Origin: Acanthaster planci
Taxonomy: Eukaryota; Echinodermata; Asteroidea; Valvatida; Acanthasteridae
Direction of reading: 5' to 3'
Assembly: GCF_001949145.1 (NCBI RefSeq)
Contig: NW_019091455.1
Coordinates: 547,017-611,016 of the forward strand
DNA length: 64,000 nt
This document shows, piece by piece, positions 52,141-64,000 of this stretch. Every line of letters begins with the position of its first letter. The first letter of the stretch is position 1. The notes beneath the pieces are model-generated. The model saw only the letters and a program-made list of their open reading frames with translations, did no database searches and had not been told where the DNA came from. Position numbers and translations under genes: made by a program.

Positions 52141-53873
52141 AAAATATTCTGGAGTTAGCAACTGACGTTGGTGGACTTAACGTTTATCGATGAACAAAAA
52201 TGACAATTTTTGCTTTGAACGAAGCCGAAAAAAACACGGTCAAAACAGGTGGTGCATGTCCTTCGTTTTGATTTCCGAAGTCACTGCATCAGACAACACG
52301 TGCCGAAAGAAACAAAACGAAGATCAATTCCGATGGGTTGTTATGCGCAGAATGGTATTATTGGTAGCGTTACAAGGGTAAAAGACCGGACGGAGAGTTA
52401 GATTTTATCGGTTGGATCACGTCCACATCACTGGGTGAGGTGACATTGGATGGAGTAGCGCACTCATCTTGGCTCCCTGCCAGAAACATTACAACATTTC
52501 AAATTTCGAAAGCTATTATTGTTTGCTCGCTCTTAACAAATTGAATTTTTGTGACAAATTTAGACACAGCTAGTGCCGTGGTTTGAATATATATTTAAAA
52601 GGACCTTTGACCTGGTTACAGACCAGGATGTATTAAGAAGTCAAACCTATGCTTTTATTAACAAACCACAGCTTACGTAATACATACACAGGTATTCCTT
52701 GCCTATTTGTAACATGTATGTACATAATTATCAGATGGAAAGAAACACAAACAATATCACCCCAATTATTGTTGGCTTTGAAGGCGGAAGTGATTTCAAA
52801 TGTAAACCACTTAGTTTCATTTCCTGTCAGTGGAAGTCGCAACTACATGTACGATATCCATTCTAGGTCAGTTTGGCAGGAATTGAATCTCGTGTACCTG
52901 GTTGGGGTGTTCTTGAATGACCAAATTCATCTACGCCATGCTGGAACGAAATTGATGTACCTTTTATCGAGTATGCGTAAGTGTTTTAACGCGAAAAAGT
53001 ACCGGTACATTTTGCTCAATTAACTGATTGATAACACACCCAAGAAAATGGCCGCGACTCTCATACAGAGGTTGATCGAAAAATTATGCCTCAACCATTT
53101 GGAGCCAAATTCATAACCTTTTAACTTTGTCCAGAATTCAGGGGGCAGACTTTCAGATTTATTAACTGCAGTTTTTCTTTAATAAAAGAATGACATGTTA
53201 TTTAATTTGTGAAGTCACTGTAAAAAAACCTCTCCACTCATTTCTTCCTTAGATGACGGCAGCATTCGTGGTCGAGTGGACACTCGATGGACGAACAGAT
53301 ACGATTTCTTTCTTTTTTTGGCCTGTGGAACAACGGGCTGCCAGATGGACTAATGTTTTAACAGGCTCCTTGTACTATTAACAGCATTGCACTAATTAAA
53401 TAACTTGATTATTTCTTGAGTTTCTGAATATTTTACAGTGGGTCCGAAGACTTCTGCTGGCATCTATGTGGAAGACCATATTTGGTAATAAAATTGGACT
53501 CTTTCAAACATGGCTTGGTGCAGGTTACCTATTGTGCATTTCGATGAATTAATCAACTTCAGAATTGAGAATTCAACTGCGCACTATAAGAGACATGAGC
53601 CTTTTTGGTCTTCGCGATATCTTCATTTCTTGGATGAACAGACAAAGGAGATTCTTTAGATTCTTCAGAACTAAATTCTACATTCAGTGGAACAAAAGAA
53701 AAAAGTGGAGTTTCATGGTGCATGCATCTTGGTTTTTTTTCCACTGCCGCGATCGGCCACCGTGTCAGTCATGCAACGCCGGGCCCAGCGACGCTTGTTT
53801 TTCGACCCGTCACCGATCGCTGGGAGAAGGATGATAAATGATTTCGGGCGGTCTTTGCGGCTTTGTAGATTGC

Positions 53874-53924
53874 GGGGGGGGGGGGGGTTGGGGCATCTTG
53901 GGATGTCTCATCATCGAGGCGGGN
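53874..53924. other. G14 run followed by a single ambiguous base
   Basis: Fourteen consecutive G at 53874-53887 are followed by a single N at 53924. Both point to lower base-call reliability here. Confidence 0.95.
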
Positions 53925-54450
53925 CTCATGTCGGTGTGGTTCGCGTGGGTGCTGTTACCCTACGGCTGATGCGTCTGCAGCAGACACACCGCCGTGGTGA
54001 GACCGCCACTCTAACGCCGAGACCCGCCGTTAAGCCACTGCACCGTGCACGTCTCACCGAGGGAAACATGATTTCTGATCATTTCCTGAAACGCAGCCGA
54101 AATATTTCCCCAATGTAAACACTTTCAGTGAAAAGCCATCGATGACGCAAGGCATTCGTAAATGTAAACTGAATATAGCCAATCTTTTGAGTAACTTGTA
54201 TAACTTTTTATTTAGCACCATTGTGTCACTGAGGGTGGGGGGCAAGTTGTTTTAATTACGTGCATACAGGACATTTCTTTTATGCTGCCTTTTACGTCAT
54301 AATGAGTGCAAAGTAATTTACAATTCATTTCATTAGGTGATCCTTGTCCTTGGTGATATCATTCAAATATCACCCGTGTTTACTAGTCAGATTGAGCTAA
54401 TATTTTGCTGTCTAATTTAAACCAAGTCTCTCTGAAGGCAAAAGAGTGAC

Positions 54451-54694
54451 AAACTCATTCCCCAAAAGACTGCATGAGTCCTTTATAAAAACCACTCTTA
54501 TTAGTCTTAAAGAGTGAACACCAGTCTAAAAAGAGTAAAGACAATTTAAACGCCGTGAAAATCACTCCAAAAGAGGAGTCATATTAATTATATCTCTTTT
54601 CTCCTGTATCCTTCATAAAGCCCCTTCGCAGAGTGGAAATTTCACTCTTTAAGAGTGGTTTCATGAAGGACTCAGTCTTTTGGAAAGTGAGTTC
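54451..54694. mobile_element. MITE-like element with about 60-bp inverted arms
   Basis: Arms 54451-54518 and 54641-54694 are imperfect reverse complements. They share CCAAAAGACTG, GAGTCCTT, ACCACTCTTA and TTAAAGAGTGAA in the same order; the left arm carries small insertions. Internal and flanking AAGAGTG/CACTCTT motifs recur. No transposase is present. An AATTTA string on each outer flank could be a target duplication but is weak. Confidence 0.75.
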
Positions 54695-57600
54695 AAATTT
54701 TAAGACTGTTTTCAGTCAAATTTAGTACTGCATAATACACGGTGTACAGTATCCGTCTCGCCTTCGCACATGCACTGAAAACTCGACTCGTTGAGCTTAA
54801 GCACGACTTGTTTTGAGTTACATAGCCATTTTTTCCCCCCAGAAAATCGGTCGGAACTGGTCGAACGAGGAGTAGGATACATGCTTAATGTCAATCAGGC
54901 AGAGCAGCGGTTATGTTTTTACGAGGTATTAATAGTATTCTACAGACCCAGTCGGGTTTTTTTCCGACAGCCGAAGATGAGAATAATGGTGTCGGCGTGA
55001 CCTTGGGTCTGAACTTCAAGGCATGATGGTCGCGGCTGGTTGGTAACCCTCGCATTTTTAGGAGACCCGACACCCATTGGACAACGAAGGCGCGAAGTTT
55101 TTATTGGGTGTTGGCGGGTTGTTTTTGCCGTGTCTAATGGTCGCCGCACCACCTGGCGCTGTGGAAATGTCTTGATTTACAAGGTAGTATAGTTTCTACA
55201 AGTGAGAAACTTGATAGAAAAAAGCTTCGAGCATGGATCTTTCACCCATTCAAGAGTTCAAGGGGGGTTGGGGAAGTTATTTTTTTAAAACTTAGCATAT
55301 AGGACAAGTTGGAGTTATTTGATTTACAGGCCTTTCTCTGTGACCATCAATGAATTAAAATGACTGACTTACTGAAATTAAATCAGTGGGCTGCACTCTT
55401 CCCATTTGATTCTTTCATCCCATTTCTTCGCCAAAGACTCCCCCTCCACATCTTCACGATTGTGTTAGAGGCGTAAATGTGTGAGACGAACACAATAGCG
55501 CAGGATGAAGACCTACTCGAATTTTATGTACATGTGCGCATGAAATGGTTGAGGTGACAGACCTGCCTCGTTCTGAGTGGGTTCAATTTCAAATTTCAGA
55601 AACGATATTTTCCGAAATATCAAACCCTCTGTGAAATTTCTAGCGGCTGGAATGCAAGATTGAATAAACAGTAACATGATTTAAGAAATACTTGCATCTG
55701 CAGGGAAAACCCGTTCATTCTATTCTGAGTGTCAGATGTACATTTCCTCCTATCACATTGACCTACCTGTCGCTGAATTTCTTTTCTATTCCTTTAGGGC
55801 AGTCTCAGATTTCGAAAAGGAAACTGAGGTAGATATTGTTTTTAGTCACCCATAGCATATCTTTTTGAAGTTTAAAATGGCAAGAAAAAACAAAACTGGC
55901 CATAGTTATACGAGGAAATACTTCATGATTTTATGATGCAAGAGGAAGAGAATTATCTATGATGATAGCGCAGATACTTCCGAGTGGTGCCTGTACTTTA
56001 ATTATCTTTGTCGATATAGATACATCAGGAAAATGTTCACCTGTTGGAAACTAATCAGGAATATTCATTTACCAACATACACTTTACTGCTTGCGGTCCC
56101 TGCATAGAGTTGACATGTTCACGTTCATGCTTGCGAGTCGCACACATCACAGCAGCCGCAAACTCATTATGCATTCTTTCGCTGAACAAGGTTCGGTCCC
56201 CGCCATATATTCATGCCCAGTTATAGCTCGACAATTCAACACTGTCCAGTATTATTTTATTTTGACTGTACACAGTGACATGCTGAAGCCTGTCTTTCTT
56301 GTAACATTCTTTTAAATTGATAAGAGAACTTAATTTGGAACCCAGCTGGTTCCTATAGCATGGAGACCGCATTAATCTACAGTTTTTTTTTTAAGTAGCT
56401 GGCTCAGATTTTTCCCCAAACCTGCATCCAATTATTTTTAGGGATCTAAAATTCCTATCTTAGCCCCTCCCTCTCGCTATAGAAAAAGGTCAGTGTTTTC
56501 TGGTATTTCCCCTATCAATTGCAAGTGCACGTATAAGGACCCTTCGGGTTCGGCGAGCGTCTCATGATCTTTCTCTGCGTAAAACGTTCGCACCGGACAT
56601 CCCGATATCGCGCCCCCTGGACAACGCGTCTATCGGCCCCGGTAGTAATTCCGTTGTTTACGGGGGCGGAATGCAATCGTTGACAGGGTTAGGGGGGTTT
56701 CTCAGGAAATTAGATACCCTTGTTGTGAAACACATTTCTGGCAGAAAGCATTTTAATTCTATTAACCGAAATGGTGAGAGGATGGGTCGGACGCGCAGAT
56801 GACAAACAATATTAAGATTTTGTCATCGAGCACAGAGAGTAAACATAGATTTTGGGAGACAAGAAAAGTGCAACTTGGGGAGCTCTGTTTCGCGTGAATT
56901 GATTTGCAGCGCATTGCTGTCCCTCATTGAATTGCAGACTGAAATTTGGATTCTCCACTGAAAATTAGTACAAAGTCTCTTTTGGTATAACCCAAAGGGA
57001 GGTAACTTTTTCAGGGGGATATTTCAGGAGGAAAAGGCACTCATCAGCTGGAAAATTAAACAGTAAAGGCCAAAAGGGATCAGTTTTAAGATTCTTATTT
57101 CGTTTACCATTTCTTTAACTTTTTAATGTTTTCATTGTTCCCCAGGGGAGCAAATTTCCCTCTTCGCGAGGTCCTTGGACATCGCATGATACTTTCCTGA
57201 CTTAACAGTTAAAACAATTTCCCGTTTTTCTCCTTCGTCAGAAAAAAAACCCAGGCCTATAAAGGCCCATATCTGCAAGACCTTCTACCCGCAAGCCGAG
57301 TTTGTGGGCATATGAACTGACCCAGATCGAATCCTTCAACCCAGATCAACCAGTGACCGTGAGGTCTTATGCATAGCAGGCAGAACCATTTTCTTTGATA
57401 AATGTTGTATTTATTTGGACATTTTGTTTGGCCAAGTGATGTTTCCAACATAAAAACATTTACAAGTTAGTCACAGGTTTTATAAATAAGCAGAATTGAG
57501 TACTATACACATTCCGTTTCTTAAGCAGATTGTCTCTGCTAAACGTTTGCAGTAATTTCGAGAAATGTATCAAACAGAGCAGTTAGAGATAAATATGAGA

Positions 57601-57879
57601 ATAGTAAATGTTATGCATCTCTTCAATTAGGTTGTCTAATTTCCGGGTTTTTTGGGGGGGGGTCCATCAAACTTGACGTGTTTGACTACCGCATTTATCT
57701 TGCAAAGCATGGCGTCTTTTTCCTGAATTTGCCAAGTCTCGGAAACGTATAAAGATATAATTTCCTCAAGTTTAATGTTTTGTTTCAGTATTTGAAGGGG
57801 GGAGACTTTCTTTATATTTATCTTTACCAAGTGATGATTCATGAACCTACATTCCGGGCTCCCCATCCTCGACAGGCCA

Positions 57880-58130
57880 GAAGCCGCTTGCACCCAGCGT
57901 CTAATTGACTGGCCCGCCCGCCAGCCGCGGACGGTGATTTATACCGACCCGTCGCGCGCGAGCCCGCGTTAGCAACAGGGCCCGACCCCCGGGCCCCTGA
58001 CGATCGGCCGCCTCGCAAGGACCGTGGGGCTGAGCGCTGCGCTGGCCCGGCAGGCCTGGGAAGTCCTCTCTGATGGATGGTGCCTCGCGCGCGTGAGGCC
58101 CCGTCATCTCAGCCTCGCCGGATTGGGGGA
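57880..58130. promoter_or_regulatory. Strongly GC/CpG-rich island, candidate regulatory element
   Basis: The sharpest base-composition island outside FoxF exon 1, about 250 bp. It contains TCTAATTGACTGG (homeodomain core) and GATTTATACC (Cdx/posterior-Hox-like core), followed by runs such as CGTCGCGCGCGAGCCCGCG. No coding frame is recognisable. Confidence 0.3.
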
Positions 58131-59929
58131 TAGATTGAGTTCTTAAGAAAACAACGAATTTTTACCAAATTTGGTGTCAGTGGCAGACGAATCTTCGAGC
58201 GCTTGTGTCTCCTGACGAGGGGGGCCATTAATTAAAAGAAAACAAGTTCGGGTCTGGCCGGCACCGCTGCACGTCAACCCCAATGATCACTCCTCTAATT
58301 TACGATTCCCAAAGATGGGCGCAATCAGACAAGAAAAAAAGGATGACAAGACTCATCTTTTTTTGTCTTGGAAATGGATATTAAAAATACGGTCCATAAT
58401 ACCAAACGACCAAGAGCCAACGTCATGATGCATATCGCGATGGAATCGTTAGTGGAAAAAAATGTGTCTGGAAACTCGACTCTCTCATCAGACTGACGTA
58501 GACTGCCGATGTTTATCCAGATCTCGTCAACAATTTCAAGTCTTTTATAAACGGCACTAGGAATGACCAGTTACAAGTCGACCACTTTCGCCAGAGAAAG
58601 TTCATTGCAGTTTGATTCTATAATTCCCTCGCAACAAAAGAGCTGAACCGAATCGGGGTCCAAAAAAGGCGACAGTGTACGATGTAGGGGTACTGTACAC
58701 GCAAGACGTTTGGGCATCGGCCATGTTGTTCTTTATTTGTAGCTAACTGAATGTGCTGGTATGTAAACATGAATATGGTAAATATCTGAATTGAGGCTAC
58801 TGTTTGATATCGAAAAGGGGGCCAAAATAACATGTATATGCAAAACACACAAATAGATAGTTAAATGAAACAAAAACCTTGAAAATTAAAAGTCAAAATC
58901 ACCAGTTTAACACAGTGATTCCCGTATTCCAGGACAGATTCAAGACAGCGCATAATGAAAAATACTGATTGTAATGACCACTCCAAATTACATCAGGTAA
59001 GGGTGACACATACACATCGAACAATGTACAACATATCCCGAACGTTGTTTGGACCGAGAGGTGGCGCCAAAAAGGCCTAACGGTTTGGGCATTGGTGAGT
59101 TCAGGTTACCACGGGTTTGGCCCCAAAGATCCCTGCTATATACACACCGCGCTGCAAGCAGCGACGAGCATGAAAGTGGAAAAACCAAGGAGACACCACA
59201 GACCAACAGGAGCTTTCTTCAGCGGCACGACATAAGCTTTAAGTCCAATTTTAACGCAAGTTAGTCATTGACTCCGGTTGACTTTTGGGGATGCCGTTCG
59301 GGCTAATAATTTCTGCATCTTTTAATGCCACATATATCCGTCCTGTCGATAAGGCATATCAAAAGGCGCACAAAATGGATTGCAAAATCGCCACAAGCGG
59401 TTTTAAGTGAACGAATTGAATAATGGGGAGGTAGGCATGATCAACCGCACTTTCAGTCATTGCATAAGATGCAATACCTTTTCATTTTTTTTCTTCAGAC
59501 GCTCTCTCAGATATGGTAGGGCCTACATGTATCTACAGTGCACGCACCCGTGCGAAATAAGGTTAATCCCACACAATTCCCGCGCGCATGGCACGATCGT
59601 ACCTTTCTTTCGATCTCGATTTCCAACATAAAGCCACAAACTTAGATTCTATCTGAGGACCCTGGTGAAGAATGTCAGTGGGTTGAAAAAAAATCCTCGA
59701 TTAATGAAATTAATGTATGATCTACAGCCTGAAAACTGCAGTGGATTTGCAGGCTTTCTGACTTTTCATTCATTGAAGTGAATCAGGCTGACTTTGGAAT
59801 ACATCAACTTTCCGCGTCCAATAGAAATAAAAACAAATTATTTATAATGTTCGGCCATGGCATCAAAAGGCCACATCGATAGAAAAGAAATGTAATACCT
59901 TCCAAAAGATTCTTTTTATGTTGCTGGAA

Positions 59930-59951
59930 TTTTTTTTTTTTTTGGGGGGGG
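59930..59951. repeat. T14-G8 homopolymer junction
   Basis: Fourteen T are followed directly by eight G. The length is likely polymorphic or error-prone. Confidence 0.9.
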
Positions 59952-61396
59952 AACATGTGTTTATTTACTTTGTTGTTGTTTGTTTCATCGTTGTCAAAAG
60001 CCTGGCGGGGGGCTAAATGACATGCATAATCTCAAGGGTTCCAACGCAGTGTCGACTGAGATAAGAACGACAGGTAACCCACTCGACACCCTCTTTCCAC
60101 GCCAACTGCAAGATCAGAACAGTCGTTCGTCAGTCGTTCGCATGGGCGGGGCTCGGCGGACTGCAGGTGTGGGGGCTCATTAAACATGGTGTTTGACAAA
60201 TTTGCAGTTTATAAAACAAATTTAAACTAGCGCTGTTGCAGTCGACCGAGAGGGGTTTGTGTAATGCCCTTTCTGTCTAAAGTCTCACAAGGAACTTCTT
60301 TCGAATGTGCCGAAATGAAAAACAAAACATCATGACTTTGTAGAAACCAGATTAAAACAAATAAACAGTATAACATTTCTGATTCCCTGTCCTTAGCTAA
60401 GACTTTCGCTATGATCGTCCGCTGGTAGAATTTTTTTTTTCATTTTCAGTGAGAGGTATTTACTACCATATTGAAATAAAAAAATCAGGCCGTGTAATTC
60501 AAAGCGACTACCCGGCAACGGTACATGCTACATTTAACTGCCCAAGCTATTATTGTCATTCATTTACGTGTATACCTTTGTTTGGGACGTGTATCTAGAA
60601 CCCCTTTGTGGGGTACAAAACATAGATAATTACATTTTGTTTTATGCCAACCCAAAATGGAAATTGTGTACTGTAATACTGTATGGCATCCAACTTTGTA
60701 TGATTTCAGTCTGCTGTCGTTCGCTGGCTTTTCACCATTGCGCGCGTTCGAATGTGTCTGTGTTGCACGGACCAGGTCAGCGTTAAAATGCCGCCGGCAC
60801 TGGCAACGAGGGGATGGGGAGAGATGTCGCGACACACCCCGGACTGAAACAGCACTTCGTCGGTAGGTCAGGGTCTGAGTCTTCGTGCAGTTGGAACTTT
60901 TGCGAATGACAGAAACAATGGACTTCAGACATGTTCGTGTATTTATTAGAAAATAAATTTCTCAACGTAACTTGAATCTGTCTACCCTGGGAATATTTAC
61001 TCTGATGCAACTCAGTGTTTTCAAGAAGTAATTCTGATCATTTTGAGACTTTGACAACCAAAACCATTTTTTCGTTGTCCAACGGTACTTCTAGATCAGT
61101 GAAACTGCTCTGCATGCTGTGTGCTGTGGTGATACAATCAACGAGTTCAAAGAGGTATTAACAAATAATGAGAAATAATCAAAACTTGCAAATTATGACC
61201 CAAACCATTTTGTGTGTTTATGAGAATAAAGAATCACTTCTACTCTTACCGTCATGATTTAGCTCTGAAAGAGATCATATTTACTCTTTGGACTCCCTAT
61301 TATAAACTGAAACGCAGAAACAAAGCTGCAATGTAAACTGTAATAGAAAATCAAATGATACAATGCGCAGATAATTACTCCAGAAAGAACAAGGAA

Positions 61397-61482
61397 ATTA
61401 GGACCGCGATGACGGTGGCACGATTCAAGTCCGGTTCAGCATTAGGACCGCGATGACGGTGGCCCGATTCAAGTCCGGTTCA
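61397..61482 (+). repeat. 44-bp tandem duplication
   Basis: The unit starting ATTAGGACCGCGATGACGG is present twice with a 44-base period and one visible mismatch (A/C at unit position 23). The near-identity implies a recent duplication. Confidence 0.95.
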
Positions 61483-61689
61483 GAACGAGTACTACGCAAT
61501 ATTTTCCGTATTGGGCGTGGGTGTGTGGTGTGTCAATAGTGCAACGGTGCGATTGCCGTCTCTATTTTGAGTCCTTGAAAAATTTCTAAGCAGCAATCTT
61601 GGAAGCTGTCGAGCCAAGTTTCAGTATACTGATCGTGTTGGAATCGTTGGGGACACATTACAGCAAAGTATTCGAAGATTTGGTTTGCC

Positions 61690-61736
61690 AAAAAAAAAAA
61701 AAAAAGAAAGAAAGAAAGAAAAAAGAAAAGAAAAAG
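61690..61736 (+). repeat. A-rich / GAAA microsatellite
   Basis: A run of A is followed by imperfect GAAA repeats. It could be a simple repeat or the tail of a retroposed copy, but nothing recognisable lies directly upstream. Confidence 0.9.
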
Positions 61737-63539
61737 GGGTCAAAAAAGCAGCATTACACTTTGCGAGCTGCTGTTGTTTGTTTGTTTTTGTTTTCTTACA
61801 TGACAGCAGTAACTTTCCACGCGACATAGCCTTGGACTCAAGATTTGAAAGTACGGAATACTAGTCAATTTTAGATAATCTTAAGAAAGCTTAACTGCTA
61901 AATGTTTCACAAAGCCCTTTCTCACCCTACTGGTACACAAAGATGGCGATTCTCTTCTTTCCGCGAATTCCTATTACGAAAGCGGAAGTTGTGCTATAAT
62001 TATAAAGATACCGAAACTAATTACATAAGATCCGTTTACCTGTGACATACAAAATTTCACGACCGCGTACGTTTCCTGTGTTAAGACGAACTCACAGCCC
62101 ACCGTTCGACGGTATGTTTCATATCCAAGGGTGGAAAGGAAAGCATCATACAGGTAAGGAACTGAAAAATTAAAAGGCGGTTCAAAAGTTCGAAGTTATT
62201 GTTTCGATTCAGGGTTAAAAATTTTCGCTTTTCCTTCCAGTTACGCTTCCCCTACTTTTCGAGATCCCAATACGGACTCTATAGCTTCTAACTTGCATTT
62301 GGCTTTTAAGTGTCCGTTCGATGGTGAGTTCATTGGATGTGCCGTTTTCGTGATGCCGAGCAGTCATTTATTGCAGTCGGTTTCCAAGATTGAATAAATC
62401 AACCCTTGACCGGTCACTGAAATCGGAACCCAGGCTCGACGAAGGAACAGAATGTAGTACAAGAACACGTTTACATGTTGGGGTCGCCGTTTGTGATTTT
62501 AAGTCAACTTGAGCCTATAGCATTTGGGAGAACTGCACTGGAGTTTGTTCCCTATACTTTTGATTCCGCATTGTGAGATGCAATGGGGTTTGCCTTCATT
62601 GTGTAACATGTTTTCTCAGATTTTATGTTTTTTTCACCAGACATGGTAAAACGAATACATGTATATATCGATTAACAAGTACCGTCTCGGTGTTACGTTC
62701 TGTACCTTGTGTTTGAACCAAGGCGATTAATTCATGCCGAAAACGTTAGACTGGTTTATGCAGATTTTTCTTACCATACCTTTTCCTCCCCACCTTTTTC
62801 ACTGAGCCTGAAAGGCATCGAAATCTGGCTGACAAGGTCAGAGGTTAGGATCATTCGAGTTCCACGGAACAAAGTTGAGCAAAACAGGTGATATTTTAAG
62901 ACGCAGCAGTAATTATCGCCGTTGGTGGCGCTGCACAGTGCATTTTCAGAATGCGGATCGGATATTTTTGCCACGACAATTATTAAACCACAGCTCTATG
63001 ATTAACCTGAGGTGATCAAGCGAATCCTTTACGTAAAGGGGTGAACGCCCTATGAGAAAAGGTCTGAAGTTTCTAAGGTACCAGATTATGATCATTGGCC
63101 CGTAGAAGACAAACAGGTACTCACCAATCAACGTGGGACATAATTGTCGACAGCAGCAAGCTTGTAAGCGCGTCCACAGTGTCATACTCGACTTGTGACG
63201 GTTCAACAAAAATTCTCACCAACTGGGTAACATTTTAGCGGAGTGGAAATCCGTCCATGTCCCGCAAGTTACACAACATACCGACCGGTAACGATCCCAG
63301 GACTAAGCTCACCGACTGCCGATTAGTCGGCCGAGGTTTTCCTTTTTAATAAGACACTTGTTAGTGTAGACTGGTATTTTATGGTCCTATCCCAGTCCAC
63401 GGTGTATATTTTTATGGGTAAACAAGATAACAGCTATCGCCATCTTCCCTTATGTGCTGCAAGTTCAAGAGCGGGTGGTTATTCCTAATGTAAACCAAAG
63501 TTCGTAAACATCCCCGAGACCCGGGAAATCTCAGCACAT

Positions 63540-63670
63540 ACTCAGGCATGCAATGTGCCGGGCCGGGCTCAGGCAGCCTGGCCGGCTGCCGAACGCATGT
63601 TTCCTGCCCGTGTGTTCCGGGACTTGCTGTAACGGCAGCAGGTATCCCGCGCCTGCGCTGCCTGCATGCA
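63540..63670. other. GC-rich patch near the window end
   Basis: About 130 bp of GC-rich sequence with repeated GCCGGGC/GGCTGCC words and flanking GCATGC motifs. There is no recognisable coding frame. Confidence 0.2.
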
Positions 63671-64000
63671 GAATTCATGGGGTTATTTGTTTGTCTTTGG
63701 TTACTTTATACAACGAAACACACGCCTTTCTGTCAACTTTTGAAAGCAGTTGTAAAAACAAAACGAGTCAAAAATACCTCACAGAAAGGCTTGAGTAACC
63801 GAGGGCCAAACATGCTTCACGTGACCTATCTATAAAAGCCCTGTACCTCTGTCGGAAATTATATCTCATTTTTCAAAAATGGAAGCCATCCTTTGAACCA
63901 CGAGGGAGCAGTTTTGTAGGAGACAAAAGATACTTCAGTTGCTGGTCGCAAGAGATAAGATCCTGTCTGAAAGTAGCATTGCCATATTAAGTGTATTTTT

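Larger units (their letters stand above)
38731..64000. other. Non-coding region upstream of FoxF
   Basis: About 25 kb without a recognisable exon, RNA gene or transposase. Open frames are short and overlap on both strands. Contents that stand out are GC-rich islands, one MITE-like element at 54451-54694, a 44-bp tandem duplication at 61397-61482, a GTGATG-rich tract and homopolymer runs. The rest is AT-rich unique-looking sequence in which I see nothing specific. Confidence 0.55.

Overview
This is a eukaryotic, non-coding-rich window. One gene can be identified with confidence: a FoxF-type forkhead transcription factor on the minus strand. The forkhead sequence, the intron phase, recurrent TAGGCCTA and TACATGTA oligomers, and many short inverted-repeat elements together suggest a marine invertebrate deuterostome. 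An echinoderm or close relative is my best guess, but that is an inference.

Layout. Positions 1-12921 lie downstream of the gene: mostly AT-rich sequence with short hairpin or MITE-like elements, degenerate tandem repeats and one perfect GLI 9-mer. FoxF spans 38017 down to 13697 on the minus strand. A large first coding exon (36823-38017) encodes 398 complete residues with the whole forkhead domain. A 22,995-bp intron (13828-36822) begins with a consensus GTAAGT donor and ends with a pyrimidine-rich tract plus AG. A tiny second coding exon (13697-13827) supplies the last 43 residues. The intron holds a large CAA/CAG/CGG trinucleotide VNTR interrupted by a 225-N assembly gap, at least two MITE-like elements and several small CpG-rich patches, two of them with YY1-like motifs. 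A TATA-like box (38722-38730) and an NRF1-type palindrome (38701-38710) about 0.7 kb upstream of the start codon mark a plausible promoter. A 78-codon upstream ORF ends in an ATGA overlap with the FoxF start codon.

Positions 38731-64000 lie upstream of FoxF and contain no recognisable coding exon. They hold GC-rich islands (near 41.6, 48.8, 50.7, 57.9 and 63.6 kb), one long inverted-repeat element (54451-54694), a 44-bp tandem duplication and low-complexity tracts. No other forkhead gene was seen, so if a FoxC/FoxL1/FoxQ1 neighbour exists it lies outside the window.

FoxF proteins are regulators of visceral and splanchnic mesoderm, and a long intron with large flanking non-coding DNA is common for developmental transcription factors. 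I found no operon, CRISPR array, phage or other multi-gene system. The most useful results are the assignment of the remote 43-residue C-terminal exon, the uORF arrangement at the start codon, and the set of uncatalogued MITE-like elements.
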